Shown here: positions 8,642 through 20,373 of the stretch, one piece after another | Position numbering within the stretch: position 1 is the stretch's first letter | How the letters are laid out: each line of letters begins with the position of its first letter | DNA from: Adiantum capillus-veneris | Taxonomy: Eukaryota; Streptophyta; Polypodiopsida; Polypodiales; Pteridaceae | DNA: 64,000 nucleotides | Direction: 5' to 3' | Assembly: GCA_014529385.2 (NCBI GenBank) | Contig: CM043968.1 | Span: 133,122,018 to 133,186,017, forward strand | The notes under the pieces: model-generated | Databases searched by the model: none | Seen by the model: the letters and a program-made list of their open reading frames with translations, nothing else | Told to the model about the DNA's origin: nothing | Position numbers and translations under genes: made by a program

Positions 8642-11304
8642 TGAGGCGGTCCGGGGCGGGCAACAAGAAGAGTGGCCTCTAGACACCCTTCAAGGCTCCC
8701 GTGCTGCTCAATGGGGCTGGGGCACTACACAACACAAACCAAAACAACAAACCCACAGCCAAATCCCAACTACACAAGGGGCACCACCTAGTTTAAGAGC
8801 GAACTAGGACGCAAAAGAGGAGAATCGTTAGAGCAACCCACAAACAAGCAAGGAATTTACACTAACCCTAACACCAATGGAATACTCTCACACCCTAAAA
8901 CACGAGAGAGAGAGAGAGAGAGAGATAGTGCTCGGGCTGCTTTGAAACGTATCGGCAATGATCAAGCAAACACAACTATATATTTAAGAAAGAGAGAGAA
9001 AGGGGGAGGGGGTGCTTGTTGCATTAATACCTTCTTACAAATCTGTCATGACAAATCAAAGTGAGATTAGTATTTATTCAACATAGCTTGCGTAAATTTC
9101 ACCACAACACATCACAAGAAAAGCCACCCCAATCACTGTCTTAAGGCCAGGGGAGTCCTCTCCACCCTGTCGCCCTCTTACAGTATGTGGGATTTATGGC
9201 TAGATTGATGACAACACCAGAGACAAGCTATCAAGAACTTAACAAAAAACACCAAGACACTTACGCATCATTGTTGTCCATTACTTCACGTTGGAAGGGA
9301 GACAAAGTATCCAAGCTTAGTCCAAATCCACCCTCCTTGATTCAGCAAATGTTGGGCTTACACTAGTAGGAGAAATGATAGATTTCCTACTCTCAATTGA
9401 ATGATCACTCTCTCTCTTACAATGGCATATAGTTCCCTTGCTAATCCCCTATTACAACACATGCACATGCATAAGACAATGAGCTTCCACTCAAGAGCTC
9501 CTTCTAGAGAGGTTGAGCTTGGCTTCTCAAGCTATAGCATAGTGCTCTTGCTTATGGCTCCCCCTTTGTGCTAGCTAGCCCCTCCTTTTATAGCAATTTT
9601 GAAGGCTAGGGTTACTCCTCTAACCATGGTTGGGTTAGATTTTCAGCAATTTATCTAATTTCTTTTGCTTGGAATTATCAAGAAGTTGGTGAGGAAAGAG
9701 AGAGGAGAGAAATGGAGGTGATAGGACTTTTCATAGTGGGTTAGTGTTAGTAGAGTTAGTATTAATTTACAAATGGAATTGGATATTTACAATGGGAGTA
9801 TCCATGTAGGATACAAATAAGGAAGAAAAAAACTCTTAAGAGGTAAGAAAAGGTGGCTTTCTTACAAGGTTGATGCTCCAAGTGTCTTGAGTAGGGCCGA
9901 TTTTGACGCCTGTTGACGGTCCACTAGCTTTGACCGTACATTTTTTCTCCACTCTTGACTTTCCTTGAGAGACAAGATAATTGAAGCTGAGTAATCAACC
10001 ACCATGATGCTGTCTTTTAAGAGAAGAGGCTGAATTTTGTGGTTTTTTTGATAGATATGGGTAAATTGGAGGAGGAAAAATGAGACTAGGTGGTCAATTT
10101 TGGAATGGAATTGTGTGTGGGAGGTATGAGTTCACCATGGTTTCTCTTATTCTTCAAGGTTGAGGAGAAGGTGAGTAGTGTGCAGAGAGGAGTGGTGAGA
10201 GAGGTGGGGATGATGAGTGGAGAAGTGTGTGTGAAAGAGGAAAATGATAAAGTGGAAGAGAGAGTGTGGCTGCATAGCACGGGAAAACTGGGGTCCACTA
10301 ATAAAATCATAGCTCACAGCTTGTAGCTCAAAAAAATATGAAAAAATTTGAGGCAAAAGTTCAGCCCACGGGCTACAACTTTTGTTTGTATCACCTTTTC
10401 AAATTCGGAGAGCAAGTGAACTTTAAAAATTCAGCAAAACCGACCGTTTTTTTCCACTGCACAAGGTCCTTGTGGGGTCCTTCTTTGGATGATTCTTTTG
10501 AATACCTCCAAGAGTGAGCCCTCCATAGTGCATGTATGCATGCCACCTACCCTTGACCTTATTTGGTAGGTCTATAATTGAAGATATTGTTGAGATTATG
10601 ATATAAGTGAATAGTACAACTAAGTAAATCAAATATTGAGGGGTCTAAAAAATATGTACATGACAAATATAAATAATATAAGTGAAAAAAATATAAAGGG
10701 GTCAAAAGAAATCTCTCTCATTATGAGGCTACCATAAAAAGATAAATATTTTTGGTGTTCTAATTTTTTAGAAAAAAAGCAAAATAGATGTAGGAAGGGA
10801 AAAATCACAATAGTGAAAAAATATACACATAAATAAAACTAGTTTTTTTGGATTTTTGTTGGGGTGGAGTTACACTAAATATAAGAGAAGCTTACATGAA
10901 AATATTTCTATATGGAATAAAGAGTATGAAAAATGGTAAGAAAAAATTGTGGTAATGGTGAGGCAATGTACAGAGCATAAATAACACACACCTAGGTAGA
11001 AATATTTAAATAAATACCAAAATAATTATGAAAAAATCTTTTATTTAGGCCCTATATACAAAGAAATATTTACATACGCATGGGCCATAATATACTTATA
11101 TTTTTTTATTTTTTTTATTTTTTTGGCTCAACTAGCCCAATGACTAGCTAATTGAGGGTTTTTTAAGAAGATATGGGAAAAGTCCCGTGACTCACGCACG
11201 CCTATGTACAATGAAATGGTAGGGATAGCCACAGTGTTTGGGTGATTTTGGTAGGTTGAGGTAACTCACTGTGGCAATTACAAAGAGCCGAAAAACGGCT
11301 ATCA
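8642..11304 (-). repeat. 5' LTR of the Tat-type element (about 2.66 kb)
   Basis: Begins TGATAGCCG at 11304 and ends CGCCTCA at 8642 on the minus strand, just before the primer site. The first 1684 bp match the 3' LTR at bases 1-1684. A short hairpin, AGCCG-AAAAA-CGGCT, sits near the outer end in both LTR copies. A short (GA)n run is at 8905-8925. It contains no supported gene. Confidence 0.88.
9594..9602 (-). promoter_or_regulatory. TATA box in the Tat 5' LTR
   Basis: The minus strand reads TATAAAAGG, a strong TATA box in a GC-rich setting. Transcription would start about 30 bp downstream (near 9565), leaving about 920 bp of R-U5 before the primer site. Inferred from sequence only. Confidence 0.6.
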
Positions 11305-11960
11305 ACAGTTGTATGCCATACAATGCCAAATATACATCTAGAGTCTCATAGGCCAGCAAATTTATGCATGGCCCAGGGTCTAAGTATTTTCACGATGTCA
11401 AGAGGATCTTTAACTACTTGAGTGGCACTTTACATCTTGGGTTGTTTTATCCCAAGGGGGATCATTGCCGCTAGATTTACATGCTTTTTTGGACTCATAT
11501 TGGGCTAGTTGTTATGGCACGCGAGTGTCCATAAGTGGTTTTTGTTTCATGCTCAATAGTTTAGGCATATCATGGTTGAGCAAGAAGCAACCTACTATTG
11601 CTACTTCTAGTTGTGAAGATGAGTACATGACAGTCGTCATAGCTACAGTTGAATGTGTATGGCTCAGATTCCTTATGGAAAATTTGGATGTTAGACGGGA
11701 CACTACCAACATCATCTACACTAACAGTCAGAGCGCAGTGGCAATTGCAAGGAACTTAGTTTTTCATGCCCACACAAATTACACTGAGGTGCATCATCAC
11801 TATGTCAGAAAGAGACTCCCAGGAGGGGAGATCATCTTGGCTTATGTGCCAACACATGACAACCTTGTAGATTTGTTCACAAAGGCATTGCCTCATGAGA
11901 CCTCAATTGGAAGAGATCCAGACTCAAGAAGTAGGAGCATATATCGTGTTTGTGTCTTAA
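11305..11960 (+). pseudogene. Copia fragment: end of RT and RNase H
   Basis: Reading plus, decayed frames give the RT-RNase H linker (VKRIFNYLSGTLHLGLFYPKG) followed by a Copia RNase H with ISWLSKKQPTIATSSCEDEY, the NSQSAVAIARN block and the C-terminal DLFTKALPHE. It is the same family as the RNase H of the Copia element at 23422-28384. The Tat-type element was inserted at its left side, so only this 3' part of pol is visible. It is not functional. Confidence 0.85.
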
Positions 11961-12016
11961 CTTGGAGAAAGAAAATGCTTTTCAGCATTCTCAAACTCTT
12001 TTCAAGTAGACTTTGA

Positions 12017-12800
12017 GATGCTTTTGTCCCACACTTCAACTCCATAAAGAAGAACCGGTGTCATTAATGTGTCAAAAAGATACTTCTTCAAAACCCATCA
12101 TTTGATGTTTCTTGCATTACACATGTTCTCAAATGCATAGTGCACTCTCTTTCGGACTTCCAAATGAGGCATATCACATTCATGCCACTTGTGATTAGCC
12201 GGAACCTTAAGGCCAAGGTACTTAAAACTCTCAACAACTTCAAGTGTCTCATTTTTGTACACAATGCATGGCTTCTCCTTATGGTTGAGAATAACCTTTG
12301 TGTTGGATTCATTCACAATAAGCCCACTATGCAAGCAAAAGTTCTCAAGGACAACCATAAGCTTTTGTGCATCCTCTAAAGTATGTGCTAGAAGCACTAC
12401 ATCATCCGCATGCAACAAAAATAAGATTACCACATTGCAAATAATGACCTCTTTGCTGCCTTCTTCTTAAAATCAAGTACCATTTGTTGCAATTGATTAA
12501 TGTATAGACCAAAAAGAGTTGGTGACAATAGACATCCTTGTTTAAGCCTAATAGTACTCAAAACATTTTTAAAATTTCTCTTCTCATGCAAAATTGACAC
12601 ATCACCTTCTCATAGATTCAAAAAACCGCCAGCATAAACTCGCTTGGCACTTGGAGTTCTTTTTCTACGTGGAATCATATCAAAAGCTTTCTTGAATTCC
12701 ACAAAGAAAAAATAAAATTGCTTGCCTTTCAACCAACTTTCCTCCATGGAAACACAAAGAGTGACAAGATGGTCAATAGTGCTATGGTGTTGATGGATAT
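12017..12800 (-). pseudogene. LINE ORF2 reverse transcriptase fragment
   Basis: On the minus strand from about 12800 the decayed frames read an FKKAFDMIPR block, then QGCLLSPTLFGLYINQLQ, then a catalytic HADDVVLLAHT box (normally FADD), and near the end PVLLYGVEVWDKS. This is the standard order of a plant non-LTR RT. Several stops and frameshifts break it. The LINE ORF1 and endonuclease pieces at 15430-16450 lie upstream in the same orientation, so all may come from one element later split by other sequence. Confidence 0.85.
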
Positions 12801-13332
12801 TTTCTTAGGCCTGGGCCATGGAGCAGACCCAAACAAGAAAAACCAAGCAAAGATTAGTAATCAAACTCCCAACCCAAGCCCACCAACAAGGAACTAAGGC
12901 TGGAGAATGTGTTGCTAAAATCTGCTGCCAAGGAATGTGCAATGCAGTCTCAGTGTCAGATCGTATCAATGACTATTCACAAACAAAATGATCACTGCAC
13001 CATTCATCAAGAGAGAGAAAGAGAGAGAGATTGAACGATGTCTTTATTTCAAAAGAGAGAAAGACAAGATGAGCACGAGATATTGTGAAATTAATATGAA
13101 ATTTTGAGTATTGGAATCTTTCTTTACAACAAACAAAACATAGCTTATCTTTTTTCTTCAAGTATCTTTTGCTAAGATAGCTTTGTAGGCTTCCAGGATC
13201 AAAAAGTGGCGACTTGAGGCTTACACCCTGTAGGGCAGCGCGACACTTTTGGCTTACACCCTATAGGGTAGCGCATAGGCAATAGGCTATTAGATCCAAA
13301 TACTCGCTCTATCACTCTTCCTCAACAAAGAT
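12801..13332. other. No gene seen; short internal repeat
   Basis: No coding frame of substance. Around 13213-13277 a phrase of about 20 bp (ggcttacaccctgtaggg and a near copy) occurs twice, reminiscent of an LTR R/U5 end, but no primer site or partner LTR was found. Confidence 0.4.
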
Positions 13333-13350
13333 CTCCTCTCTCTCTCTCTC

Positions 13351-13403
<53 letters not shown>
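13333..13403. repeat. (CT)n microsatellite
   Basis: About 70 bp of CT dinucleotides, with one CA interruption near the start. Confidence 0.95.
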
Positions 13404-13408
<5 letters not shown>

Positions 13409-13747
13409 ATATGGCCCAAAAGACCCTTTTCTCTCTGTCCACCTTTCTCCCACTCAAACACAGAGAGAATAGGAAGCTCTATTCTCTCTCTCTTTCTTTC
13501 AGTCTTCATTTTTGGCAACCCCCAGAGGCTCTCTCAATTCGCTTTAACAAAATCTATAGAGGGAACTCTCTTTCTTCTTGATCCTCTCTCTCTTCATGCA
13601 CACATGGGATCTTCTCATGCCATCGTTCCAAGAAAGTCTCGCTCTCTTTCTTCTTGTCACCTCGACTATGAGATCCTCCCCTAGACAAGCTTGATGAGCT
13701 TTTCTTTTTTATTCCCCCTTTTGATTCTCTGCAGTGAAACTAAAGAG

Positions 13748-14402
<655 letters not shown>

Positions 14403-15420
14403 CTAATGGTTAAATTGATGCCTTATCCATTGGGATTCTCTTTCTCCATTTACCCTAAATCTTCTATTACTTTCTCTCTTCCCTTTATCTTGCCATAACC
14501 CCCGTTGATGGGAAACAAACTCACTCTTTGGCACATGTGGTACCCAATGTGGAGTAGGGAAACCGGTAACTCCAAAAGAGGTTGACTCATTAGCTTGCAA
14601 AGCTCCAAAAGGACTAGCTGGTGTTGGGGTGAGGGATGGTGTAATAAGAACCATAGGAGCACATGTCGTAGAATTCAAACAAGTCTCTCTCTTTTATCTC
14701 TCACCTTCAAAGGTTACCCTCCATGAGACTGCTAGGGTGGTAGCTTTGAAGGCCTCCCCCACGACCCTAGCTCGTGCATATGCATCCTCAAGTGTCTTTG
14801 GATCTGAAAACCTCACATGGAGTTGAATATCCCTCAAAATACCCTTCAAAAAACATTCCAATAGAACCCTTTCATCAAAACAATAGGGATTGCAATGCTT
14901 CTTTTTGAAACTTTGAAAATGACTAACATACTCAGCAACTGGTTCACTCTCCCCTTGGAAGAAGTTTAACAGGTTCCCAAAGGCTAAATTAGAAGGAAAA
15001 ATAGGAGAAAATCTAGCAACAAAATCTCTACCCATTCCATCCCAAGTCTGTATGTGGAGAATGTCACTGCATGTTATGATATCACTGCCTAGCTACACCA
15101 GTCAAAAGGGCAGGAAAGAACCGCATGAGGTCATCAGGCTTGTCATAACCCTCAATCCAACAAGCTTGCACAAATTGCAATAAATGAGAATCAGCTGCAT
15201 CAGTCCCAACTCCATTATAGGGTGTCAACTTAACAATCCATTGATCGATAGGTCTCTCCCTAGCTTGGAGAACAATAGGTGGAGGATCAAGAATTTCTTT
15301 CTTAAGAACGTTTTCAATGGTGTCCATATCATCATCAGAAACATCAAGGGAGCTAGAACTAGAAGCATCAAGCACATCCTCAATAAGAACATCTTCTTCA
15401 TACACATGAATGTCACCCAA
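14403..15420 (-). pseudogene. Ty3/gypsy gag fragment
   Basis: Decayed frames on the minus strand give an acidic N-terminus (about 15420-15300), then a capsid-like region (PYNGVGTDAADSHLLQFVQACWIEGY...) and the classic Gag segment FFQGESEPVAEYVSHFQSFKKKH...LLECFLKGILRDIQ at 14694-15035. This is the retrotransposon_gag fold of plant gypsy elements. It sits between LINE endonuclease and LINE RT remnants. No LTR, primer site or pol was found with it, so it is a truncated piece. Confidence 0.7.
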
Positions 15421-15429
15421 TGGCTTAAT

Positions 15430-15770
15430 TGTGCTGGCACAAACGCCACCCTTTCTAAAGGCTGCATCACATCATCGATATGGTCAAAAGAAGCGGTAAA
15501 CCCCACTCCAGACTGCACCTCCTGAATCATACATGTTATCTCTCCTTTCCCTCTTCGTTGCTTGAAATTCTTAAACCACATCAATGAATGTACATTGTAA
15601 TCCTCCAACCCGTTAAAATTTATGTGTATCATGCTCCCAAGTTGCAACAAGAAGTACAACATCCGCTTTACATTTTAGTTCATTTATATGCTAGCCCCCC
15701 GCATTCCATGGGTATCCATTGCAATTCCAAAAGCATACTTTCAATTGTAACTACGTTTCATAGGTCGTGC
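15430..15770 (-). pseudogene. LINE ORF2 endonuclease N-terminus
   Basis: On the minus strand a decayed frame reads WNCNG near the start, then a KADVVLL segment and a GKGEITCMIQ... / VGFTASFDHIDD region. This matches the opening of the AP-like endonuclease of plant L1-type LINEs (WNCNG, ADV..L.E). It follows the ORF1 remnant in the expected order. The metal-binding Glu of the E-T motif is not visible (VATW is read). Broken and inactive. Confidence 0.6.
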
Positions 15771-15851
15771 ATTTCTATTTTCTCGAAGGACTTGCCTCCC
15801 TTGGGCACATTTTCTTCATGATAGATCTCCTTGTTTTTCTTATTTCTCTCT

Positions 15852-16450
15852 TCATATGCCCTTGCGACACATATTTTGTTGCTTAATAGTGCATTCTTCA
15901 AATAGAAAACATTTTGTATCCCTCAAATAGATCCAATTATTATCAAGGATAATTTGTTTCTTAGTCTCGTCCAGCATGGTGCATACAATTGGCCATTCTC
16001 CTGAGCGAGGATCTCCTTGCTTACCCACTCTGTGTGCTCCGTAAACCATAACTCTTGACATGCCAAAGTGGGTTTTAAAGAAATCTTCAATAACAATGGC
16101 AAGGGAAGGAGGTTTCTCTAACTTCTCTTCTAGAATTCCACAAATAACAATGTTCTTTAATATCAATCCCATCCCTTTGACTCCTCTACATCCACATCCT
16201 CAACATTATTTGTTTGGGCCATAGTTTACATGAGAGAGGAATTAAGAACCACATTGTTACCACATGCATTAGCCTAAGACTTGTTTGTACATATATTTTT
16301 CATGTCGCATACATCCCAACTCATGGTGTCAATTTCTCCTCTTTAAATACATAGTCATACACTTTGCTCATGCGCTCCTTCAAAGCATTCAAGTCCACAA
16401 GAGAGCATTTACATTCCTTGATTTCCTCTTCACGTTGCACCAACTATGTT
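15852..16450 (-). pseudogene. LINE ORF1-like protein (coiled coil plus RRM)
   Basis: From about 16450 downwards a Lys/Glu-rich helix reads EEEIKECKCSLVDLNALKERM. After a decayed stretch, the 106-aa frame at 15852-16172 has the L1 ORF1p RRM signature: AHRVGK followed by a GEWPIVCTMLDETKKQIIL strand-helix and an EECTIKQQN end. L1 ORF1 proteins are trimeric RNA chaperones. Stops separate the two parts. The order ORF1, then endonuclease, then RT (12017-12800) is right for one LINE. Confidence 0.6.
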
Positions 16451-16462
16451 GTTTGCATATCA

Positions 16463-16465
<3 letters not shown>

Positions 16466-16513
<48 letters not shown>
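16466..16513. repeat. (GA)n microsatellite
   Basis: About 48 bp of GA repeats followed by purine-rich degenerate sequence to about 16575. Confidence 0.95.
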
Positions 16514-16518
<5 letters not shown>

Positions 16519-16805
16519 TAGAGGAGATAGATAGAGGGGAGAGGGATCAAGAGAGGGAGAGAAAGAAAAAAAAAAGCCTCGCTCCAAAAGTTCTATTTGG
16601 AGCAAGCTTTCAGAGTGAGCCTTTTTACTAGAGCTGGTTAGTAGAGAAATATTCAAAGAAAGGTCACTTCAAAGATGACTCCAAGCCTCAACTTTGCTAA
16701 GCAAAGAAATAGTCTCATTGTATAAGTTGCAATTACAATACTGATGAGAAGAATGTGCTTTGTTGTGATTGGGTGGACACAGTCTTGATGGCTATCTACA
16801 TTATG

Positions 16806-17199
16806 AATTGTACTACCACTACAACTATATGTAAGGTGATGTTTGAGGATAAATTTACTAGCAAGAAATTTGAATCGACACACCTCAAAGTGTGTCAATT
16901 CTTATGAGTTGTACTCCCACTATAGTTATATATAAGATGATGTTTGAGGATAATTTTACTGGCAAGAAATTTGAATCGACACACCTCAAAGTGTGTCAAT
17001 TCTTATGAATTGTACTCCCACTATAGCTATATATAAGATGATGTTTGAGGACAAGTTTACTGGCAAGAAATTTGAATCGACACACCTCAAAGTGTGTCAA
17101 TTCTTACGAATTGTACTCCCACTACAACTATATATAAGATGATGTTTCAAGATAAGTTTACTGGCAAGAAATTTGAATTGACGCACCACAAAGAGTTTT
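16806..17199. repeat. 101-bp tandem repeat, four copies
   Basis: The phrase aagaaatttgaat recurs at 16863, 16964, 17065 and 17166, exactly 101 bp apart each time. Each of the first three units holds a perfect 7-bp-stem hairpin (GACACAC-ctcaaa-GTGTGTC) and a TATA-rich stretch (ctatatataagatg). The fourth unit has lost the hairpin. No coding sense. Confidence 0.9.
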
Positions 17200-17713
17200 A
17201 AAGTATTGTCTAGGCACGCGATGGATCTATTGCAAAGAAAGTTGGATCTAAAGACTTAAAACTATGTAGAAAAAAGGGTTCAAATATTACAACTTTTTCA
17301 TGTGTGAAAGGAGAGTGAGTAGAGATGTTGTTTTTTATGAGTTGAGGAGATGGTATGTTGATGTATAAGATGATCTTGCGTCTAATGTAAAAGAGAATGT
17401 AGCTGCAAAAAATGCATGTGTACAATCACAAGTGGACCATAAAAGTCATTTGGTTCATATCATGCTGAGAAATCCATAGAGTGGTAAGTTTTGTGAGAGA
17501 GTAAGTCCTGCAAATTCATCAAATGTGCAAAAAAAAGGAAAGGAATAGTTGATGATGCTCCAAGGATGCCAAATTTGAGTGTTGGTTGTGATGATGGTGA
17601 TTCAAGTAGCTTGAAACAAAGCCTTTGATGAGGAGTTTGCTACATCCATTACAAAGACTCTTGGTGATCCTAGACCAAATAGATCTGGTAGAGTAAGAAA
17701 TAATGTGTAGAGA

Positions 17714-18190
17714 TTGACTTGGATAATTATGTGGCTTGCAATTTTCGAGTGTGCATATATCGCAAAGATTATGCCATACGTAGAGCCCATCTGTTTTAAA
17801 GTTGATGTTGGAGATGCAAACTGGGATCATGCTATGGATAAAGAGATGGTTATCCTTGATGTTAATGAGACATGGAATTTGGTGCCATTGCCAAAAGGAA
17901 AGAATATGATTAGATGTAAGTGTTTTTACAAGGTGAAAGACATTGCAAATTGCCTATCAAGCAAATATAAATCTAGAATGGTAACAATGGGCTATGTACA
18001 GACTTACAACATTGATTATGAGGAGAGATTCACTCACATGGCTAAGATGGCTATTGGCCGTACAGTTATTATAGTGGCTTCAACAAAAGGTTGGGTTTTG
18101 CATCCAATGGATATAAAGAATGTGTTCTTACATGGTGACTTGTAGGAAGAGATATATATATATGGAGTAGCCACAAGGGCTTGAGAATGT
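17714..18190 (+). pseudogene. Copia reverse transcriptase N-terminal fragment
   Basis: The plus frame gives the Copia RT opening: W...MDKEM...ETWNLVPLPKGKN, then KCFYKVK, SKYKSRMVTMGYVQTYNIDYEERFTHMAKM and DIKNVFLHGDL, followed after a stop by EEIY and a frame giving PQGLEN. The palm active site is not preserved downstream. The gypsy element at 18392 was inserted just after it. Confidence 0.85.
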
Positions 18191-18391
18191 GATACATCCC
18201 AAATATATATGTATGCTAATGAAATCACATTATGGAGCAATAGAAACCACCTAGAGCTTAGCATGAAAGAATTGTATCAATGCTTAATTAGCCATATCGA
18301 GAAATAGAATCTCATGTTTACCATAATGAAACGATTTTAATAGAAGACAACTTCTTACTGCTCCACCATGTCATGAGAAAATTTGTGTACT

Positions 18392-18511
18392 TATCATGCC
18401 AAGAGCTAGGACAAACATGCGGTCAAGGGATGTTGTATTTAGATGGCTAAAAGCCTATATATGGCATGGTTGGGTGGAGAGTTGCACGGTCCAATCCCCC
18501 GCGGTCTTATA
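18392..18511 (+). repeat. Left (5') LTR of the short-LTR gypsy element
   Basis: 120 bp. It aligns with 29248-29373, sharing ggctaa.a.cctatatatgg and catggttgggtg. The ends are mutated (TATCATGCC for TGTCAGGCC, CTTATA for CTTACA). Confidence 0.88.
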
Positions 18512-18512
18512 C

Positions 18513-18524
18513 TGGTATCAGAGC
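18513..18524 (+). other. Primer binding site (initiator tRNA-Met)
   Basis: TGGTATCAGAGC, one base after the LTR end. This is the standard plant initiator tRNA-Met complement. Confidence 0.92.
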
Positions 18525-18589
18525 TCAGGGGAGGGGGGAGCTATGGAGGAGGGGGGAAGGCCTTACATGTCCTTTGCATGGCTATGCAT

Positions 18590-18709
<120 letters not shown>

Positions 18710-18719
18710 GAAGCGGTGA

Positions 18720-19614
18720 TGCCATGACTATGGGCAAGCTTCCTGAGGAGTTCATCTTCCCAACACGTTGCGTGGGCATGGATCCTCTGGTTGAGTAGGG
18801 CCAAATGAGAGAGGCTGAAGAAACATGGGAGTGGCCTCCAATACACCAAATTGACCTATAGCAACGAAGTCAGGAGTGGACTTGCTAGCCGCACCATGAT
18901 GGCCCTGGGAATTTTCATTTTTGGAGCGTAAGAAGAGAAGGGCTCCGTTGACCCCACCCCTCCTTACTCCTACTCATCGTCGTGTTGCCAGTCGCCATGA
19001 AACCTGCAGGGTATTTTTTGGTTATGTTTTACATTAGGGCACCCAATTTTGATCACCCTCCCATCGCAAGGGAGGTTCTCACACCTTTAGCATGATAACA
19101 TGCAACAAAGAAGCATGTTTTCACACCTTCAACATGGCTTTGTGGAGAAGAAGCTTCCCTAAGCTATGACATTGCCACAAAGAAGCTTTCACTATTGCTG
19201 CTATTCAAAATCGATAGAGCTATGAGGTACGCAGTGATCACCTCAATTTTGGCTTGTGGGGAGTTGATGCAAGGCGTGCAGGCATCAAGAACATTGGAAA
19301 TTTTTGAAATTGCCCATGCAAGGCATGGTGTAGTCCGAGGACAAGCATGTAGGTGAATCTTGCAATCAAGCAAAGGTAGGCACCTTAGCTTTGGCTTTGG
19401 ACCTTTGCTCCGCAATGTTTTTCAGCCAAGGATCGATAAAGGAAGGCAACAAGTTTTCAATGATTATCGATTCCTCCTAGTTTTGCAGTTTGTCATCGGC
19501 AAAGGCAAATGACAAAGGACCACGACATTGAAGTTTTTCCTCGAATCAAGAGCTCGCACTCCTTTCGTAGAGCTATAATGAAGTATTATTCTAATGGCAA
19601 GGCAAGTCGGCATA
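18720..19614 (+). other. Decayed internal region of the gypsy element
   Basis: This is where gag should lie. No frame longer than about 80 codons and no motif I can name. Confidence 0.4.
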
Positions 19615-19619
19615 AGGAC

Positions 19620-20368
19620 TGTTAGGAAATAAGACGTAGCTAAATAGATATTTGAGTAGATTACTTAATGGAGAGAGATAGATTTCACACACAAGAGATT
19701 ATAGAGTACAGAGAGAGAGAGAGAGAGTATACACGATATACGTGGTTCACCCAATGTGGGCTACGTCCACGGGAAAGCAGCCACTCAATGGCTTTAGCAC
19801 TTCAAAAGAAGAAGTAGTTTACAAAGGGATTAAACCCTTAATAGAGCTCCCGCCTTGCTTCACTCTCACCACCTCACACTCACCTTGTTGCATCAACTTC
19901 ACACTATGAAATGTGTGTAGAAATGGCCTCCTTTTATAGGCCAAAAGGGCTGCCCTCTCTTATGAGAGGCAGCCATGTGTAGCCGCCCTTGTGTGAATAA
20001 GTCCAAATCGGACCCTCCAATCCGCCCATGTGTGGCCGCCCTTGTGTAGACAAATCCGCTTTTGAATTCGGCCACCGGCCACCGGCCATTGACTTCCGAT
20101 CACCGGCCAACCAACGGTTGTTTTCCGACCACTTTCCGGCCGCCGTCTGGCCATAATATTCCGGCGAAAAGGAATATTGCGGTGAGGGGAAAAAAAAGTC
20201 TCGGGGGCGGGCCCCTAAAGTTGCCCTTGATTTTTGGCCGTGAAAATTTTGGTATCCGACGAGTGATTTTCCTTTACGCATGATGGCTTCTCCTCATAAT
20301 GGGGGCCTTACAAATGTGCGCTTTTACCACAGAAAATTACAAGGGTAAATCAGGCTCCATACTTAACA
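19620..20368. mobile_element. Solo LTR (749 bp)
   Basis: Starts TGTTAGG and ends CTTAACA, so the termini are TG...CA and nearly inverted. It is flanked by the 5-bp duplication AGGAC at 19615-19619 and 20369-20373. It contains a short (GA)n, a motif tacgtggttcaccc of the kind common in Copia LTRs, and a GC-rich half (cggccaccggccatt). No internal region remains, consistent with LTR-LTR recombination. The short frames within it are not genes. Confidence 0.88.
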
Positions 20369-20373
20369 AGGAC

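Larger units (their letters stand above)
1..11304 (-). mobile_element. Tat-type Ty3/gypsy LTR retrotransposon, left end cut by window
   Basis: Reading on the minus strand, the order is 5' LTR (11304 to 8642), primer binding site, four small leader ORFs, an intact gag-pol ORF, polypurine tract, and 3' LTR (1684 to beyond base 1). Bases 1-1684 repeat 9621-11304 with only about 15 differences seen by eye (roughly 99% identity), so the insertion is young. The dual RNase H arrangement in Pol (a gypsy RNase H followed by a second, archaeal-type RNase H) is the hallmark of the Tat lineage. Extra ORFs upstream of gag are also known in Tat/Ogre elements. The left boundary and the target-site duplication lie outside the window. 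The right flank begins acagt and interrupts an older Copia fragment. Confidence 0.93.

Noticed and set aside
19934-20281. 115-aa minus ORF
   Set aside because: It lies wholly inside the solo LTR, is of biased GC-rich composition and matches nothing.
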